This document shows, piece by piece, positions 7,801-16,759 of a DNA stretch of 32,701 bases. The stretch spans positions 1 to 32,701 of the forward strand of contig DAITAC010000047.1 in the NCBI GenBank assembly GCA_036824465.1, in the 5' to 3' direction. The number at the start of each line of letters is the position of its first letter. Position 1 is the stretch's first letter. A model generated the notes under the pieces. It was not told the origin of the DNA. It did no database searches and saw nothing but the letters and a program-made list of their open reading frames with translations. A program made the position numbers and the translations under genes. This stretch comes from JAKOQB01 sp036824465. Lineage in GTDB: Bacteria > Pseudomonadota > Gammaproteobacteria > Burkholderiales > Burkholderiaceae_F.

Positions 7801-10800
7801 ATGTCGCAAACTCGAAGCCACGACTCGCCACCGCCGTCCGGGCCGGCCCGAACGCGTCAACCGCGCGGACCACTGCCGGCGATCTCGTTTCCTGAAGAAC
7901 TGCCGGTTTCGGCGCGGCGCGATGACATTGCGCGTGCCATCGAAGCGAACCAGGTTGTCATCGTCTGCGGCGAGACCGGTTCCGGCAAGACCACGCAGTT
8001 GCCGAAAATCTGTCTGTCGATCGGCCGCGGTCAGCGCACGCAGATCGGACATACGCAGCCACGGCGAATCGCGGCCTCCTCGATCGCTCGCCGCATCGCT
8101 CAGGAACTGAATTCGCCGCTGGGCGAAGTGGTCGGGTACAAGATCCGCTTCACGGATCAGACGCGGCCCGGCGCAGCGATCAAGCTGATGACGGACGGGA
8201 TCCTGCTGGCGGAATCGCAGACCGATCCGCTGCTGCGTGCGTACGACACGATCATCATCGATGAGGCACACGAGCGGTCGCTCAACATCGACTTTCTGCT
8301 CGGTTACCTGAAGCAGCTTCTTCCCCGGCGTCCGGACCTCAAGCTCGTCATCACCTCCGCAACGATTGACGCGGACCGCTTCGCGCGGCACTTCGGCAGC
8401 AAGGAGGAGCCGGCGCTGGTGATCAACGTCTCGGGGCGCACGTATCCGGTCGAGATCAGGTACCGGCCGGTGCAGGATGAAGACGACGCCGATGACCGCA
8501 CGCTGATGGACGCGATCGTCGACGCGGTCGATGAATGCGCGATCGCCGGACGTGGCGACGTGCTGGTGTTCCTGCCCGGCGAGCGCGAGATTCGCGAGGC
8601 GGCCGAGGCGCTGCGCAAACACCATCCTCCAGGGACCGAGATCCTGCCGCTGTTCGCACGCCTGTCGGCGGAAGAACAGGAGCGGGTGTTCAAACCCGGT
8701 GGCGCACGTCGGATCGTGCTCGCGACCAACGTGGCCGAGACGTCGCTGACCGTGCCCGGCATCCGCTACGTGGTCGATACGGGGCTGGCACGGGTCAAGC
8801 GCTACTCGTACCGCAACAAGGTCGAGCAACTTCAGGTCGAACCGATCTCGCAGGCCGCGGCAAGCCAGCGTGCGGGGCGGTGTGGGCGGGTAGCCGATGG
8901 CATCTGCATTCGTCTGTATGACGAGGGCGACTTCGGCAAGCGTTCAAGTTTCACCGATCCAGAAATTCTGCGTTCGTCGCTCGCTGGCGTGATCCTGCGC
9001 ATGAAGGCGCTCGGTTTGGGCGACGTGCGTGCGTTCCCGTTCGTCGAGGCGCCGCCGGCGCGGGCGATCGCCGATGGTTACGACCTGCTGGCGGAACTGA
9101 ATGCGGTCGATGAGGACAATGAACTGACGGCGATCGGGGCGGAGCTGGCCCGGCTGCCGCTTGATCCGCGGATTGGTCGCATGCTGCTCGCGGCGCGCGA
9201 CAACCACGCGCTGGCCGAGGTGTTGGTCATTGCGTCCGCGTTGAGCGTGCAGGACCCGCGCGAACGGCCGATTGAAGCACAGCAGGCAGCCGACCAGGCG
9301 CACCGCCGGCTGGCTGACGAGAAGTCGGACTTTCTTTCGTTCGTCAAGCTGTGGGCCTTCGTCAACGAGCGCATCGAGCACAAGAAATCAAATCGCAAGC
9401 TGACCGATGAGCTGCGGTCGACCTTCATCTCCCCGCGTCGCGTGCGTGAATGGAAGGACGTGCACGGCCAGTTGCACGCGATCGTTGGCGAGGCGGGCTG
9501 GCGCATCAACAGCACGGCACCGACGTTCGAGCAGGTGCATCTGTCGCTGCTGGCGGGATTGCTCGGCAACGTCGGATTCAAGACGCTGGATGCCGACTAC
9601 CGCGAGCCGCCATACGTTGGCGCGCGTGGCATCAAGTTCTTCATCTGGCCCGGCTCGCCGCTGGTGAAAAAGGCGGGCCGCTGGGTGATGGCGGCGGAAC
9701 TGGTCGAGACATCACGGCTTTTCGGTCGCTGTGTTGCGACCATCGAGCCACAGTGGCTCGAACGCGTTGGCGCCCATCTGCTGAAGAAATCGTGGACCGA
9801 TCCGCACTGGGAGAAGCGCGCGGGACAGGTGATGGCGTTTGAGCGCGCCGCGCTGTACGGCATGACGGTGTACGCGCAGCGGCGCGTGCAGTTCGGCGCC
9901 AGGGAGCCGGCAAAGGCACGTGAGCTGTTCATCCGGGAAGGATTGGTTGAAGGCGAGCTCGAGACGCGCGGCGCATTCTTTGCCCACAACCTGAAACTCG
10001 TGCGTGAGATTCGTGAGCTCGAGCACAAGGCGCGGCGCCAGGACGTGCTGGTCGATGATGAGCTGATCTTCGCCTTTTACGACGAGCTGGTTCCGGCGGA
10101 CGTCTACTCCGCAGTGGCGTTCGAAAAGTGGCGCGGCGAGGCGGAGAAAGCGAATCCGAAGTTGCTTTACCTCTCGCGCGACGAGTTGATGCGACACGAG
10201 GCAGCCGGCATCACCACGGAACTCTTTCCAAAACAGTGGACTATGCGCGGCACGACCATGGCGCTGGCGTATCACTTCGAGCCCGGCAGCCCGCGCGACG
10301 GCGTAACCCTGACCGTGCCGCTGTTCGCGTTGAACCAGATCGATCCGGTCCGATGCGAGTGGCTGGTGCCTGGCATGTTGAAGGAAAAAGTGCAACTGCT
10401 GCTGAAGTCGCTGCCGCAGAGGCTGCGCAGGCATTGCGTGCCGCTTCCCGAGTACGCTGCTGGGTTCGTCGCGCGAGTCGGTGCGCGGGTGACCAATCCG
10501 GACCAGCCGCTGCTCGAAGCGCTGATTGCCGATGTGCGCGAACAGACGACGGTCGTCTGCCGGCTGGACGACTTCAGGCTCGAGCAATTACCCGCGCATC
10601 TGACGCTGAATTTCAAGGTCGTTGACGAGAATGGACGCCAGCTTGCAATGGGGCGCGGCCTGCCGCAGCTGCGCGCTGAACTCGGACAGCAGGCGCAGCA
10701 CTCGTTCCAGTCGCTGGTCGAGACCGATGCCCGGGTCGCAGAGGTCGTGAACGAGAAGATCAGCGAATGGGATTTCGGCGAGCTGCCCGAGCTGCTGGAG

Positions 10801-11619
10801 ATCGATCGAGCCGGGCACCGGCTGATCGGTCATCCGGCGTTGGTCGATCGCGGCGATCACTGCGCGCTCGAGGTGTTCGACGATGCGGAAGAAGCACGTG
10901 CGAAACATCGGGCCGGACTGCGGTGTCTGTTCCGCCTGCAACTGAAGGAGCAGGTCAAGTTCCTCGAAAGGAGCCTGAACTCCCTGCAGACAACGCAGAT
11001 GCAGGTTCGGACCGTGCCGCAGCTTGCAGTCGCGCTGCCGAGCTTCGATGAACTGCGCGATCAGGTGGTGACGGCCGCGATCGATCGCACCTGCCTCGCC
11101 GATCCATGGCCGACTGACAACGCCAGCTTCATCACACGCAAGGACGAAGCGCGCGGCAAACTGAGCCTGATCGCACAGGAAATCGCGCGCCTTGTGACCA
11201 CGATCGTGCAGGAAGCTGCCACGTTGCCGAAGAAGCTGAACGGTTTGAAGGCCTACGGCGCCGCGATTTCCGACGTCGAACAGCAGCTAACGCGGCTGTT
11301 TCCGAAGGGTTTCGTCGTCGCCGCTCCGGCGGCGCAGCTTGCCCACTATCCGCGTTATCTGAAGGCGATCGGCACGCGGCTTGAAAAACTGAAAGCCGAT
11401 CCTGGGCGCGATCAGCAGCGGATGAGCGAAATCGCGCTCCTGCAGACGCCGTTTCTGCGTGAAACCGCCGCGCGCAAGGGCGTCATAGATCCTCGCCTCG
11501 AGGAGTTCCGCTGGCTGCTGGAGGAACTGCGCGTATCGCTGTTCGCACAGGAGCTGCGCACGCCAACGCCGGTGAGCGTGAAGCGGCTGGCGAAAGTCTG
11601 GGAATCCCTGCGGCGTTAG
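7801..11619 (+). CDS. hrpA: ATP-dependent RNA helicase HrpA (DEAH box)
   Basis: 1272 residues, close to the length of E. coli HrpA. Walker A is GETGSGKT (57-64), the Walker B/DEAH box is at 154-157, motif III is SAT (186-188), and motif VI is QRAGRCGR (356-363). The helicase core is followed by the HA2 winged-helix region (about 420-530), an OB-type region and the long DUF3418 C-terminal domain typical of HrpA (about 690-1270). HrpA unwinds RNA and is linked to mRNA processing and to rescue of stalled or collided ribosomes in E. coli. The ATG at 7801 has only a weak GAGAAAG upstream. The gene is divergent from argA with an 87-bp gap and convergent with the cyclase gene. Confidence 0.95.
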   Translation: MSQTRSHDSPPPSGPARTRQPRGPLPAISFPEELPVSARRDDIARAIEANQVVIVCGETGSGKTTQLPKICLSIGRGQRTQIGHTQPRRIAASSIARRIAQELNSPLGEVVGYKIRFTDQTRPGAAIKLMTDGILLAESQTDPLLRAYDTIIIDEAHERSLNIDFLLGYLKQLLPRRPDLKLVITSATIDADRFARHFGSKEEPALVINVSGRTYPVEIRYRPVQDEDDADDRTLMDAIVDAVDECAIAGRGDVLVFLPGEREIREAAEALRKHHPPGTEILPLFARLSAEEQERVFKPGGARRIVLATNVAETSLTVPGIRYVVDTGLARVKRYSYRNKVEQLQVEPISQAAASQRAGRCGRVADGICIRLYDEGDFGKRSSFTDPEILRSSLAGVILRMKALGLGDVRAFPFVEAPPARAIADGYDLLAELNAVDEDNELTAIGAELARLPLDPRIGRMLLAARDNHALAEVLVIASALSVQDPRERPIEAQQAADQAHRRLADEKSDFLSFVKLWAFVNERIEHKKSNRKLTDELRSTFISPRRVREWKDVHGQLHAIVGEAGWRINSTAPTFEQVHLSLLAGLLGNVGFKTLDADYREPPYVGARGIKFFIWPGSPLVKKAGRWVMAAELVETSRLFGRCVATIEPQWLERVGAHLLKKSWTDPHWEKRAGQVMAFERAALYGMTVYAQRRVQFGAREPAKARELFIREGLVEGELETRGAFFAHNLKLVREIRELEHKARRQDVLVDDELIFAFYDELVPADVYSAVAFEKWRGEAEKANPKLLYLSRDELMRHEAAGITTELFPKQWTMRGTTMALAYHFEPGSPRDGVTLTVPLFALNQIDPVRCEWLVPGMLKEKVQLLLKSLPQRLRRHCVPLPEYAAGFVARVGARVTNPDQPLLEALIADVREQTTVVCRLDDFRLEQLPAHLTLNFKVVDENGRQLAMGRGLPQLRAELGQQAQHSFQSLVETDARVAEVVNEKISEWDFGELPELLEIDRAGHRLIGHPALVDRGDHCALEVFDDAEEARAKHRAGLRCLFRLQLKEQVKFLERSLNSLQTTQMQVRTVPQLAVALPSFDELRDQVVTAAIDRTCLADPWPTDNASFITRKDEARGKLSLIAQEIARLVTTIVQEAATLPKKLNGLKAYGAAISDVEQQLTRLFPKGFVVAAPAAQLAHYPRYLKAIGTRLEKLKADPGRDQQRMSEIALLQTPFLRETAARKGVIDPRLEEFRWLLEELRVSLFAQELRTPTPVSVKRLAKVWESLRR

Positions 11620-11687
11620 CGGTCGGTCGGAGGTGAAGGCGAAGCTGCGTCTCGAACCCCGAGGTTCATGGCGTGCGTGAGGTCCGA

Positions 11688-13514
11688 CTATTCCGGTACG
11701 CCCGCCTTGCGCAGGCCTGAGTACACGTTGGGTTCGAGTTGGCGTGCGCGTGCAGGGCCAGCAACCGTCATGTGCCAGCGAATTGAAAAGCCGGGATGCA
11801 GCCGCAGCAATTCGCTCCTCGCCGCGCGGGCGCGCGCCAGATCGTTCTTCTGTGCATAGGCCGCGGTCAGCAGCATGTAGTCGGGCCAGTCGGGCACAAA
11901 CGCGAGGCCGCGCTCACAGGCTTCGATCGCGGCATCGTATTTGCCCAGCATCAGCAGTGCGCGGCAGCGATAATTCATCACCACACCAACCGTATTGCCG
12001 CGCGGATTCAGTCCAATCGCGCGATCGAGTTCAGTGACCGCTTCGCTCGCTTCGCCGCGCGCCATCAGCACCTGCGCCCTCAATGCATGCAGATCGCTGA
12101 CGTACGGGTTCAGGCCCAACGCTCGTTCGACGGCCTGCGCGGCAGCATCGATCTGGTCACGGAACAGCAGTACCTGCGCCCGCGTGCCCCACGCTTCCGC
12201 GTTGTTGGGTTCGCTGCTGACGGCCCGCAGCGACGCTGCATCGGCGCGTGTGAGCAAGGCATCGCGTTCAGGCCCGACGTCGATGCGCTGTGATTCGAAT
12301 GACAGCGCATCGGCCAGCCCGATCTGGGCCAGAACGTGAGCAGAGTCGAGCTGCAGCGCCCGCTCGAACATCAGGCGCGCCCCGCGTACCTCGTTCACAT
12401 CGACTGCGTTTGGGAGCTCCGCTGTTGCGCGCAAGGCGAGAACGTAGGCGGATTCCACGCCGCCCAGGCGTTTGAGCTCGGCGGCACGGAACTCGGAACG
12501 CACTGTTTCGGCGAGCCGTCCGATCACCTCCAAAGGCGCGCCGTCGGCAGTGGGCCGCGCAGCATCGATGTCGCCGGTCCAGATCGCTGCGCCGGAGTCG
12601 GTGGCGACCAATTGCGCGGTAACGTGCACACGGTCGCCGATGCTGTCGACGCGACCTTCGAGCGCGTAGCGAACCCCAAGGTCGCGGCCCACTTTTCTCA
12701 GCTCAACTGTCGGCCCTTCGAGGCGCGCGGCGACCGTCGGCGCGATCACGGTGATGCCCGAGATGCGCGACACGGCGCTTGTCAGTTGCTTGGTCAATGA
12801 GTTTGCGATTGCCTCGTTGCCGGCAGAGGCGCGGAAGGGCATCACGATCAATGATTCGGTCACGCTCGGGATCTGTGGCCGAGGCCAGTAGACGACTGCA
12901 ACCGCGGCGGCGGTCGCCAGCACCATCACCGCAGCAATGCCGCGCGACCAAGGCCATGCTTGCGTCCGCCCTGGCCGCGATGCCGCACCGTCGAGCTGCA
13001 CCGTGTAGACGCGGATCGGCTGCGAGATGTTCTTGACCTGATGTTCTCCTGCATCAACGAAGTCGACGCCCAGATCCTGCCGAACCTGGTCGCGCACCGT
13101 CCCCGAGATCGCGATCCCGCCGGGTGGCGCGATCGTTTCCAGCCGCGCCGCGACGTTGACGCCATTGCCGGCGATGTCATTGGCATCGACCAGGATGTCG
13201 CCGAGATTGATGCCGATGCGATGATCGATGCGCTCCGCCTTGGGCCGGCCAGCATTGCGTTCGGCCATCGCGCGCTGGATTTCGATGCCGGCAACCAGCG
13301 CCGACATCGCGCTGGGAAACTCGACCAGCAGACCGTCGCCGACGGTGCGTACGATGCGGCCGCCATGACGCAGGACGGCTGGGTCAGTGACCTGCTCGCG
13401 GATTTCGCGCAGTCGCGCGTGCGTGCCGGCTTCGTCGCGCTCCATCAGGCGGCTGTAGCCTGCGACGTCAGCGATCAGGACGGCGGCAAGTCGTCGCGTC
13501 GAGGGTGCGCTCAT
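11688..13514 (-). CDS. Class III adenylate/guanylate cyclase fused to a TolB/FlgO-like domain and TPRs
   Basis: 608 residues from the ATG at 13514. The cyclase catalytic domain (about 8-170) has metal-binding Asp16 (LIADVAGYS) and Asp60 (TVGDG) and the set Asp112/Asn119/Arg123 (DIAGNGVNVAAR), with spacings equal to those I recall for mycobacterial Rv1625c. The usual adenine-contacting Lys, four residues before Asp60, is Arg56. A single membrane helix (about 191-209) leads to a TolB-N/FlgO-like domain (about 220-320) and a TPR region (about 370-590), so the cyclase faces the cytoplasm and the repeats probably the periplasm. These proteins are common in proteobacteria but few have known signals. 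Starting at the upstream ATG (13592) would add 26 residues; neither start has a good ribosome site, and family alignment favours 13514. Confidence 0.85.
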   Translation of the reverse strand: MSAPSTRRLAAVLIADVAGYSRLMERDEAGTHARLREIREQVTDPAVLRHGGRIVRTVGDGLLVEFPSAMSALVAGIEIQRAMAERNAGRPKAERIDHRIGINLGDILVDANDIAGNGVNVAARLETIAPPGGIAISGTVRDQVRQDLGVDFVDAGEHQVKNISQPIRVYTVQLDGAASRPGRTQAWPWSRGIAAVMVLATAAAVAVVYWPRPQIPSVTESLIVMPFRASAGNEAIANSLTKQLTSAVSRISGITVIAPTVAARLEGPTVELRKVGRDLGVRYALEGRVDSIGDRVHVTAQLVATDSGAAIWTGDIDAARPTADGAPLEVIGRLAETVRSEFRAAELKRLGGVESAYVLALRATAELPNAVDVNEVRGARLMFERALQLDSAHVLAQIGLADALSFESQRIDVGPERDALLTRADAASLRAVSSEPNNAEAWGTRAQVLLFRDQIDAAAQAVERALGLNPYVSDLHALRAQVLMARGEASEAVTELDRAIGLNPRGNTVGVVMNYRCRALLMLGKYDAAIEACERGLAFVPDWPDYMLLTAAYAQKNDLARARAARSELLRLHPGFSIRWHMTVAGPARARQLEPNVYSGLRKAGVPE

Positions 13515-13693
13515 GCGGATTCGTTGTGTCGATGAGCCAGGCTGAGCGTGGCTGGCGCGTCGATGCGCGTCAGCCACCCCCGACGAGGGCATGCCTGATC
13601 ATGGGTGCTGACGGCGCATGACATACATTCGAGTCTACCGACAAGAATGCGCGCCTTCGCTGCCGGCGCCAAACACTGAAGAGTGCATGGGCG

Positions 13694-14149
13694 ATGGATT
13701 CAGACCAGACCGAACGCCATCAGGACGCGGCCGCGCGGGAGGATGTGCGCGAGCACGCATCGCCGTGGGTGCGCGGTGCGCTCATCGCTGCCGGGCTGCT
13801 TTTTGTGGGGCTGGGTGTGATCGGCGTCTTTGTTCCGCTGCTGCCGACCACGCCGTTCATGCTGCTGGCGGCGGCGTGTTTTGCACGCAGTTCGCGCCGC
13901 TTCCACGACTGGCTGCTCGCCAATCGCACCTTCGGGCCGTTGATCTACGAGTGGCGACGTTACCGCTCGATTCCCTTGCGGACCAAGATCATGGCGATCG
14001 CGCTGATGGCGTTCACTCTCGGCGCTTCGATCGTCTTCTTCATCAAGCCGCTCTGGCTGAGGATCGCTCTTGCACTGTTCGGTCTGGGCTTGGCGCTCTG
14101 GCTGTACCGCATTCCGTCGCGGCCCGTTTCGGATGAGGATCAGCGATAA
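13694..14149 (+). CDS. YbaN/DUF454 family inner-membrane protein
   Basis: 151 residues. After a polar N-terminus (1-26), a first membrane helix runs through GLLFVGLGVIGVFVPLLPTTPFMLLAAACFARSS, the hallmark of the DUF454/YbaN family. The loop RFHDWLLANRTFGPLIYEWRRYRSIPLRTK is also conserved, followed by two more helices (about 97-115 and 118-135). The function is unknown. The ATG at 13694 lies 179 bases from the divergent cyclase gene. The product is convergent with the Vgb-like gene and ends only a few bases beyond its stop. Confidence 0.88.
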   Translation: MDSDQTERHQDAAAREDVREHASPWVRGALIAAGLLFVGLGVIGVFVPLLPTTPFMLLAAACFARSSRRFHDWLLANRTFGPLIYEWRRYRSIPLRTKIMAIALMAFTLGASIVFFIKPLWLRIALALFGLGLALWLYRIPSRPVSDEDQR

Positions 14150-15096
14150 CTGACGACGACCAGCCGGTCGGTCCCCGATTCCGCGCCCCACGCTTCCCCG
14201 GGGCGCCCGAGCATCTGGCGCACTCGGGCACCGTCGCGATCGCTGCGGAAAGTTTCGAACTTCTCCGTTTCCGGGTCGAACCGCATGATCGCGTTCGAGG
14301 TCCACTCGGTGAGCCACACCTTGTCGCGCTCATCGACATAGACGGAATAGGTGCGTGCGTCCCGCACCGGCGGCATCCATTGACGCCATTGCCTGGTCGA
14401 CGGGTCGAACATGCTGACCTGCCCCGAGTTCCATTCGCTGATCCACAACCGACCCTTTGAGTCCGACCACACTCGGCGCGCACCCTGGCGTGGTGTGGGT
14501 GGATCGATCACAGCCGCTTCACCGCTCGCAATGTCGATGCGCGCGAGGTGGTTGCCCGCCAGCGACACGTAGTAGATGTCGCCCGCCGGCGTCGCCGTGA
14601 TTCCGTACGGCCCGTTGCCGCGCGGGGCTTTCCATGCGCGCACGTCGCCGCTGCGCGGATTCACGCTGCCGTAGTAGCCGTTTTGCCCGGTGAACCACAG
14701 CACACCGTTGCGATCGAAGGCGGCCGTGTTCAGATTGGCATTGGCCGTGCTGTCGGGCAGGGCGAAAGTCCTGACCTCGCGCGTCTTTGGATCGACGCGC
14801 ACGACCGCATTCAGTCCACTGTCGGTGACCCACGCCGCGCCGTCGGGCCCCACGATTACGCCATGTGGCGCCGAGCGGCGGCCCAGCGCGATGTGCTCGA
14901 CCTTGCCGGTGGCGGGATCAAGGCGACCGAGCGCGCCGGCGCGCTGCGCGGTGTACCAGACCGTGCCGTCAGGCGCGGGCGCGACATCATGCGGACCATC
15001 GCCATCGGGTACCGGAAAGTAACGAACCGTTTGCGCGTCGGCATCGCTGATGGCAATCGCTGCCGCGAACAACGCCGCGAGCAGAGCAGTTGTCAC
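14140..15096 (-). CDS. Secreted Vgb-like (streptogramin-lyase-type) beta-propeller protein
   Basis: 318 residues from a GTG at 15096, chosen because GGGAGG lies 5-6 bases upstream and the GTG overlaps the preceding stop as GTGA (translational coupling). A longer ATG start at 15156 would run into the TPR gene and hide the signal peptide. Residues 1-22 form a signal peptide ending near DADA-Q. The rest is repeated propeller blades (GPHDVAPAPDGTVWYTAQ, APHGVIVGPDGAAWVTDS, GPYGITATPAGDIYYVS, WISEWNSGQVSMFDP). The fold is that of virginiamycin B lyase and NHL-like proteins. Most environmental homologues are not antibiotic lyases, and I could not confirm the lyase His/Glu/His residues, so function remains open. 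It is the last gene of a four-gene envelope cluster. Confidence 0.82.
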   Translation of the reverse strand: MTTALLAALFAAAIAISDADAQTVRYFPVPDGDGPHDVAPAPDGTVWYTAQRAGALGRLDPATGKVEHIALGRRSAPHGVIVGPDGAAWVTDSGLNAVVRVDPKTREVRTFALPDSTANANLNTAAFDRNGVLWFTGQNGYYGSVNPRSGDVRAWKAPRGNGPYGITATPAGDIYYVSLAGNHLARIDIASGEAAVIDPPTPRQGARRVWSDSKGRLWISEWNSGQVSMFDPSTRQWRQWMPPVRDARTYSVYVDERDKVWLTEWTSNAIMRFDPETEKFETFRSDRDGARVRQMLGRPGEAWGAESGTDRLVVVSYR

Positions 15097-16010
15097 GACT
15101 GACCTCCCTTGGTGCGCAATCTCTCGAGTCGTGCGCTCTCGCTCTTTACAAACCAACCGTCCTTGCCGAGTTCATCGGCCGCGCGACGGAAATACGCTTT
15201 TGCCTCGTCCGGTTTACCCATCGCGTCGAGCAGCTCCGCCAGTTCCTCGAACACATAGCCGTCGGCTTCATTCGCAGCGGCGAACTCGGCTTCGAGGGTG
15301 CGTTGGATCTTCAGCGCCTCGTCAAGGCGATTGAGCGAACGCAGGCACCGCGCGACGGCCCATCTGGCGACTCGTGTGCCAGCGACGCGCTTGAGTCGCT
15401 CGTGTTCGCGCTGCGCGGCTTCGAAATTCCGCAGTGCTTCGTCGAAACGACCGGCATCATGCAGTGACCAGCCGATGTTGTTGTACAGGGAGGCCTTCCA
15501 GCTCTGCGCGTAGGGTTCCGAGGAGCGCTCGGCCAGTGCGAGCGCGCGCTGGTTCCATGCGAGCTGATCTTCAGTGTTCGCTTCGACCAGCGCCACCATG
15601 TGTGCGGCGTCGACCGCGAGCCCATCCAGCCTGCTTGATTGTGCAAGGTCCCAGGCCGCGACAAACAGCGGTCGCGCTTGGTCCGGCTTGCCGGAGGAGC
15701 GAAACGTACGGCCCCGCTCAAGCGACTGGCGCACGCGCGGTGCCCCACCGGCATCCTTCAGTTGCGGCTCGATCTCGTCGAGAAGCTGGTGCGCCTCGTC
15801 GAAACGGCTGCGCAGACCGTAGGTTCGCGCGATCTGGGTCAGCAGCTCAAGCCGCAAGTCGCCGGTCGCACTCTTGAGCTGGTCGCGAAAGACGCGCTCT
15901 GAGGCGGCCGGGTCGTTGAAGTTCCAAAGCTCCGCGATGTCCGTCGACCGAGCGGTCGACGCATAGACGGATAACGCGACACCGACGGCCGCAAGCCAGG
16001 CTCGAACCAT
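15093..16010 (-). CDS. Exported TPR-repeat protein
   Basis: 305 residues from the ATG at 16010, where a signal-peptide-like N-terminus begins (MVRAWLAAVGVALSVYAS, likely cleavage near TARS). An upstream extension is open but would overlap the preceding gene. At least five helical-pair repeats follow, for example ASLYNNIGWSLHDAGRFDEALRNFEAA, CLRSLNRLDEALKIQRTLEAEF and ELLDAMGKPDEAKAYFRRAADEL. TPR domains bind other proteins; no enzyme domain is visible. The start lies 16 bases after the preceding gene's stop, and the stop overlaps the start of the Vgb-like gene by 4 bases, so the three genes are very likely one transcript acting in the periplasm. Confidence 0.8.
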   Translation of the reverse strand: MVRAWLAAVGVALSVYASTARSTDIAELWNFNDPAASERVFRDQLKSATGDLRLELLTQIARTYGLRSRFDEAHQLLDEIEPQLKDAGGAPRVRQSLERGRTFRSSGKPDQARPLFVAAWDLAQSSRLDGLAVDAAHMVALVEANTEDQLAWNQRALALAERSSEPYAQSWKASLYNNIGWSLHDAGRFDEALRNFEAAQREHERLKRVAGTRVARWAVARCLRSLNRLDEALKIQRTLEAEFAAANEADGYVFEELAELLDAMGKPDEAKAYFRRAADELGKDGWFVKSESARLERLRTKGGQS

Positions 16011-16026
16011 CGGCCGTGATCGGTGA

Positions 16027-16614
16027 CTAGGTCGTTGGACCCATGCGCTCACCATGCGGGCCGCGGGGAGCGCGCTGCTGGGCCGGGCCCACTTCGATCT
16101 CGAACTTGAATTCCTTGACCAGTTGCCCATCGATGTAAACGCGCATCGCGTGGGCTCCGATCGGATCGCCTGGCGCGTAGCGCCATTCATTGGCGATGAA
16201 GCCAACGCGCGTGGGAATGATGCGCTCGGTCACCGCGATCTTGCGATCGGGCGAGATGCTGAAGATACCCATTGCCTCGCCGGGACCCCAGGTGGGCGGC
16301 TCGATGGGTAGCTCGAACTCCTCGCGCCACACAACCGTGGGCTTGCTGGTCTTGAAGATGATGTACCAGCCATACGGTGCCGAAACGATCGCCGGAAATC
16401 GTGCCGTTTCAAGCAGCACGCGCCGTCCGGACGAGTCAGCACCGAACACACCGAACTGCGCCGACACAACCTCAAGCGATGCAGGTGCCGGAGCGATCAG
16501 TGCTTTGGGTGCTTCGCCGGAGCCTTGTGCGTCGGCGGTCGTCACGCCGCAAACCGAAATGGCCGTTGCACCAACGACCAGCAGGATCCCTTGGCCGAAC
16601 CGATGGAACTTCAT
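16027..16614 (-). CDS. Secreted protein of unknown function
   Basis: 195 residues from the ATG at 16614, set by a strong GGAGG 8 bases upstream. An N-terminal signal peptide (hydrophobic 9-24, likely cleavage ADA-Q at 29/30) is followed by a probably beta-rich domain with segments such as SAQFGVFGADSSGRRVLLETARF, APYGWYIIFKTSKPTVVWREEFELP and MRVYIDGQLVKEFKFEIE. I do not recognise the family. The YIDGQLVKEFKFEI end and the WREEFELP strand look like an immunoglobulin-like or carbohydrate-binding sandwich, but this is only an impression. It is first in the run leading to the TPR and Vgb-like genes and lies 145 bases downstream of the FecR/DUF6600 gene. Confidence 0.72.
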   Translation of the reverse strand: MKFHRFGQGILLVVGATAISVCGVTTADAQGSGEAPKALIAPAPASLEVVSAQFGVFGADSSGRRVLLETARFPAIVSAPYGWYIIFKTSKPTVVWREEFELPIEPPTWGPGEAMGIFSISPDRKIAVTERIIPTRVGFIANEWRYAPGDPIGAHAMRVYIDGQLVKEFKFEIEVGPAQQRAPRGPHGERMGPTT

Positions 16615-16667
16615 TCTCTCGTCCTCCCGGATCGTGCCAGCCCAACGCCTGGCTCGATGCATTCTTA

Positions 16668-16688
16668 GCACAAAGTGTTCGCTTGTGC
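16668..16688. other. Inverted repeat upstream of the secreted-protein gene
   Basis: GCACAA, 9-base loop, TTGTGC, with a further GATGCA/TGCATC pairing outside. It lies 54-74 bases upstream of the start at 16614. There is no T-run, so an operator or leader hairpin is more likely than a terminator. Confidence 0.25.
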
Positions 16689-16759
16689 ATCCTCACTTGG
16701 GATGATCCGTGCGCCGGCCGTGGCGCGGGCGACGGAAGATCGATCAGGCTGACACAAAC

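Noticed and set aside
14140..15096. Virginiamycin B lyase resistance gene
   Set aside because: Only the propeller fold is supported; catalytic residues could not be confirmed and the gene sits in an envelope cluster with no resistance context.
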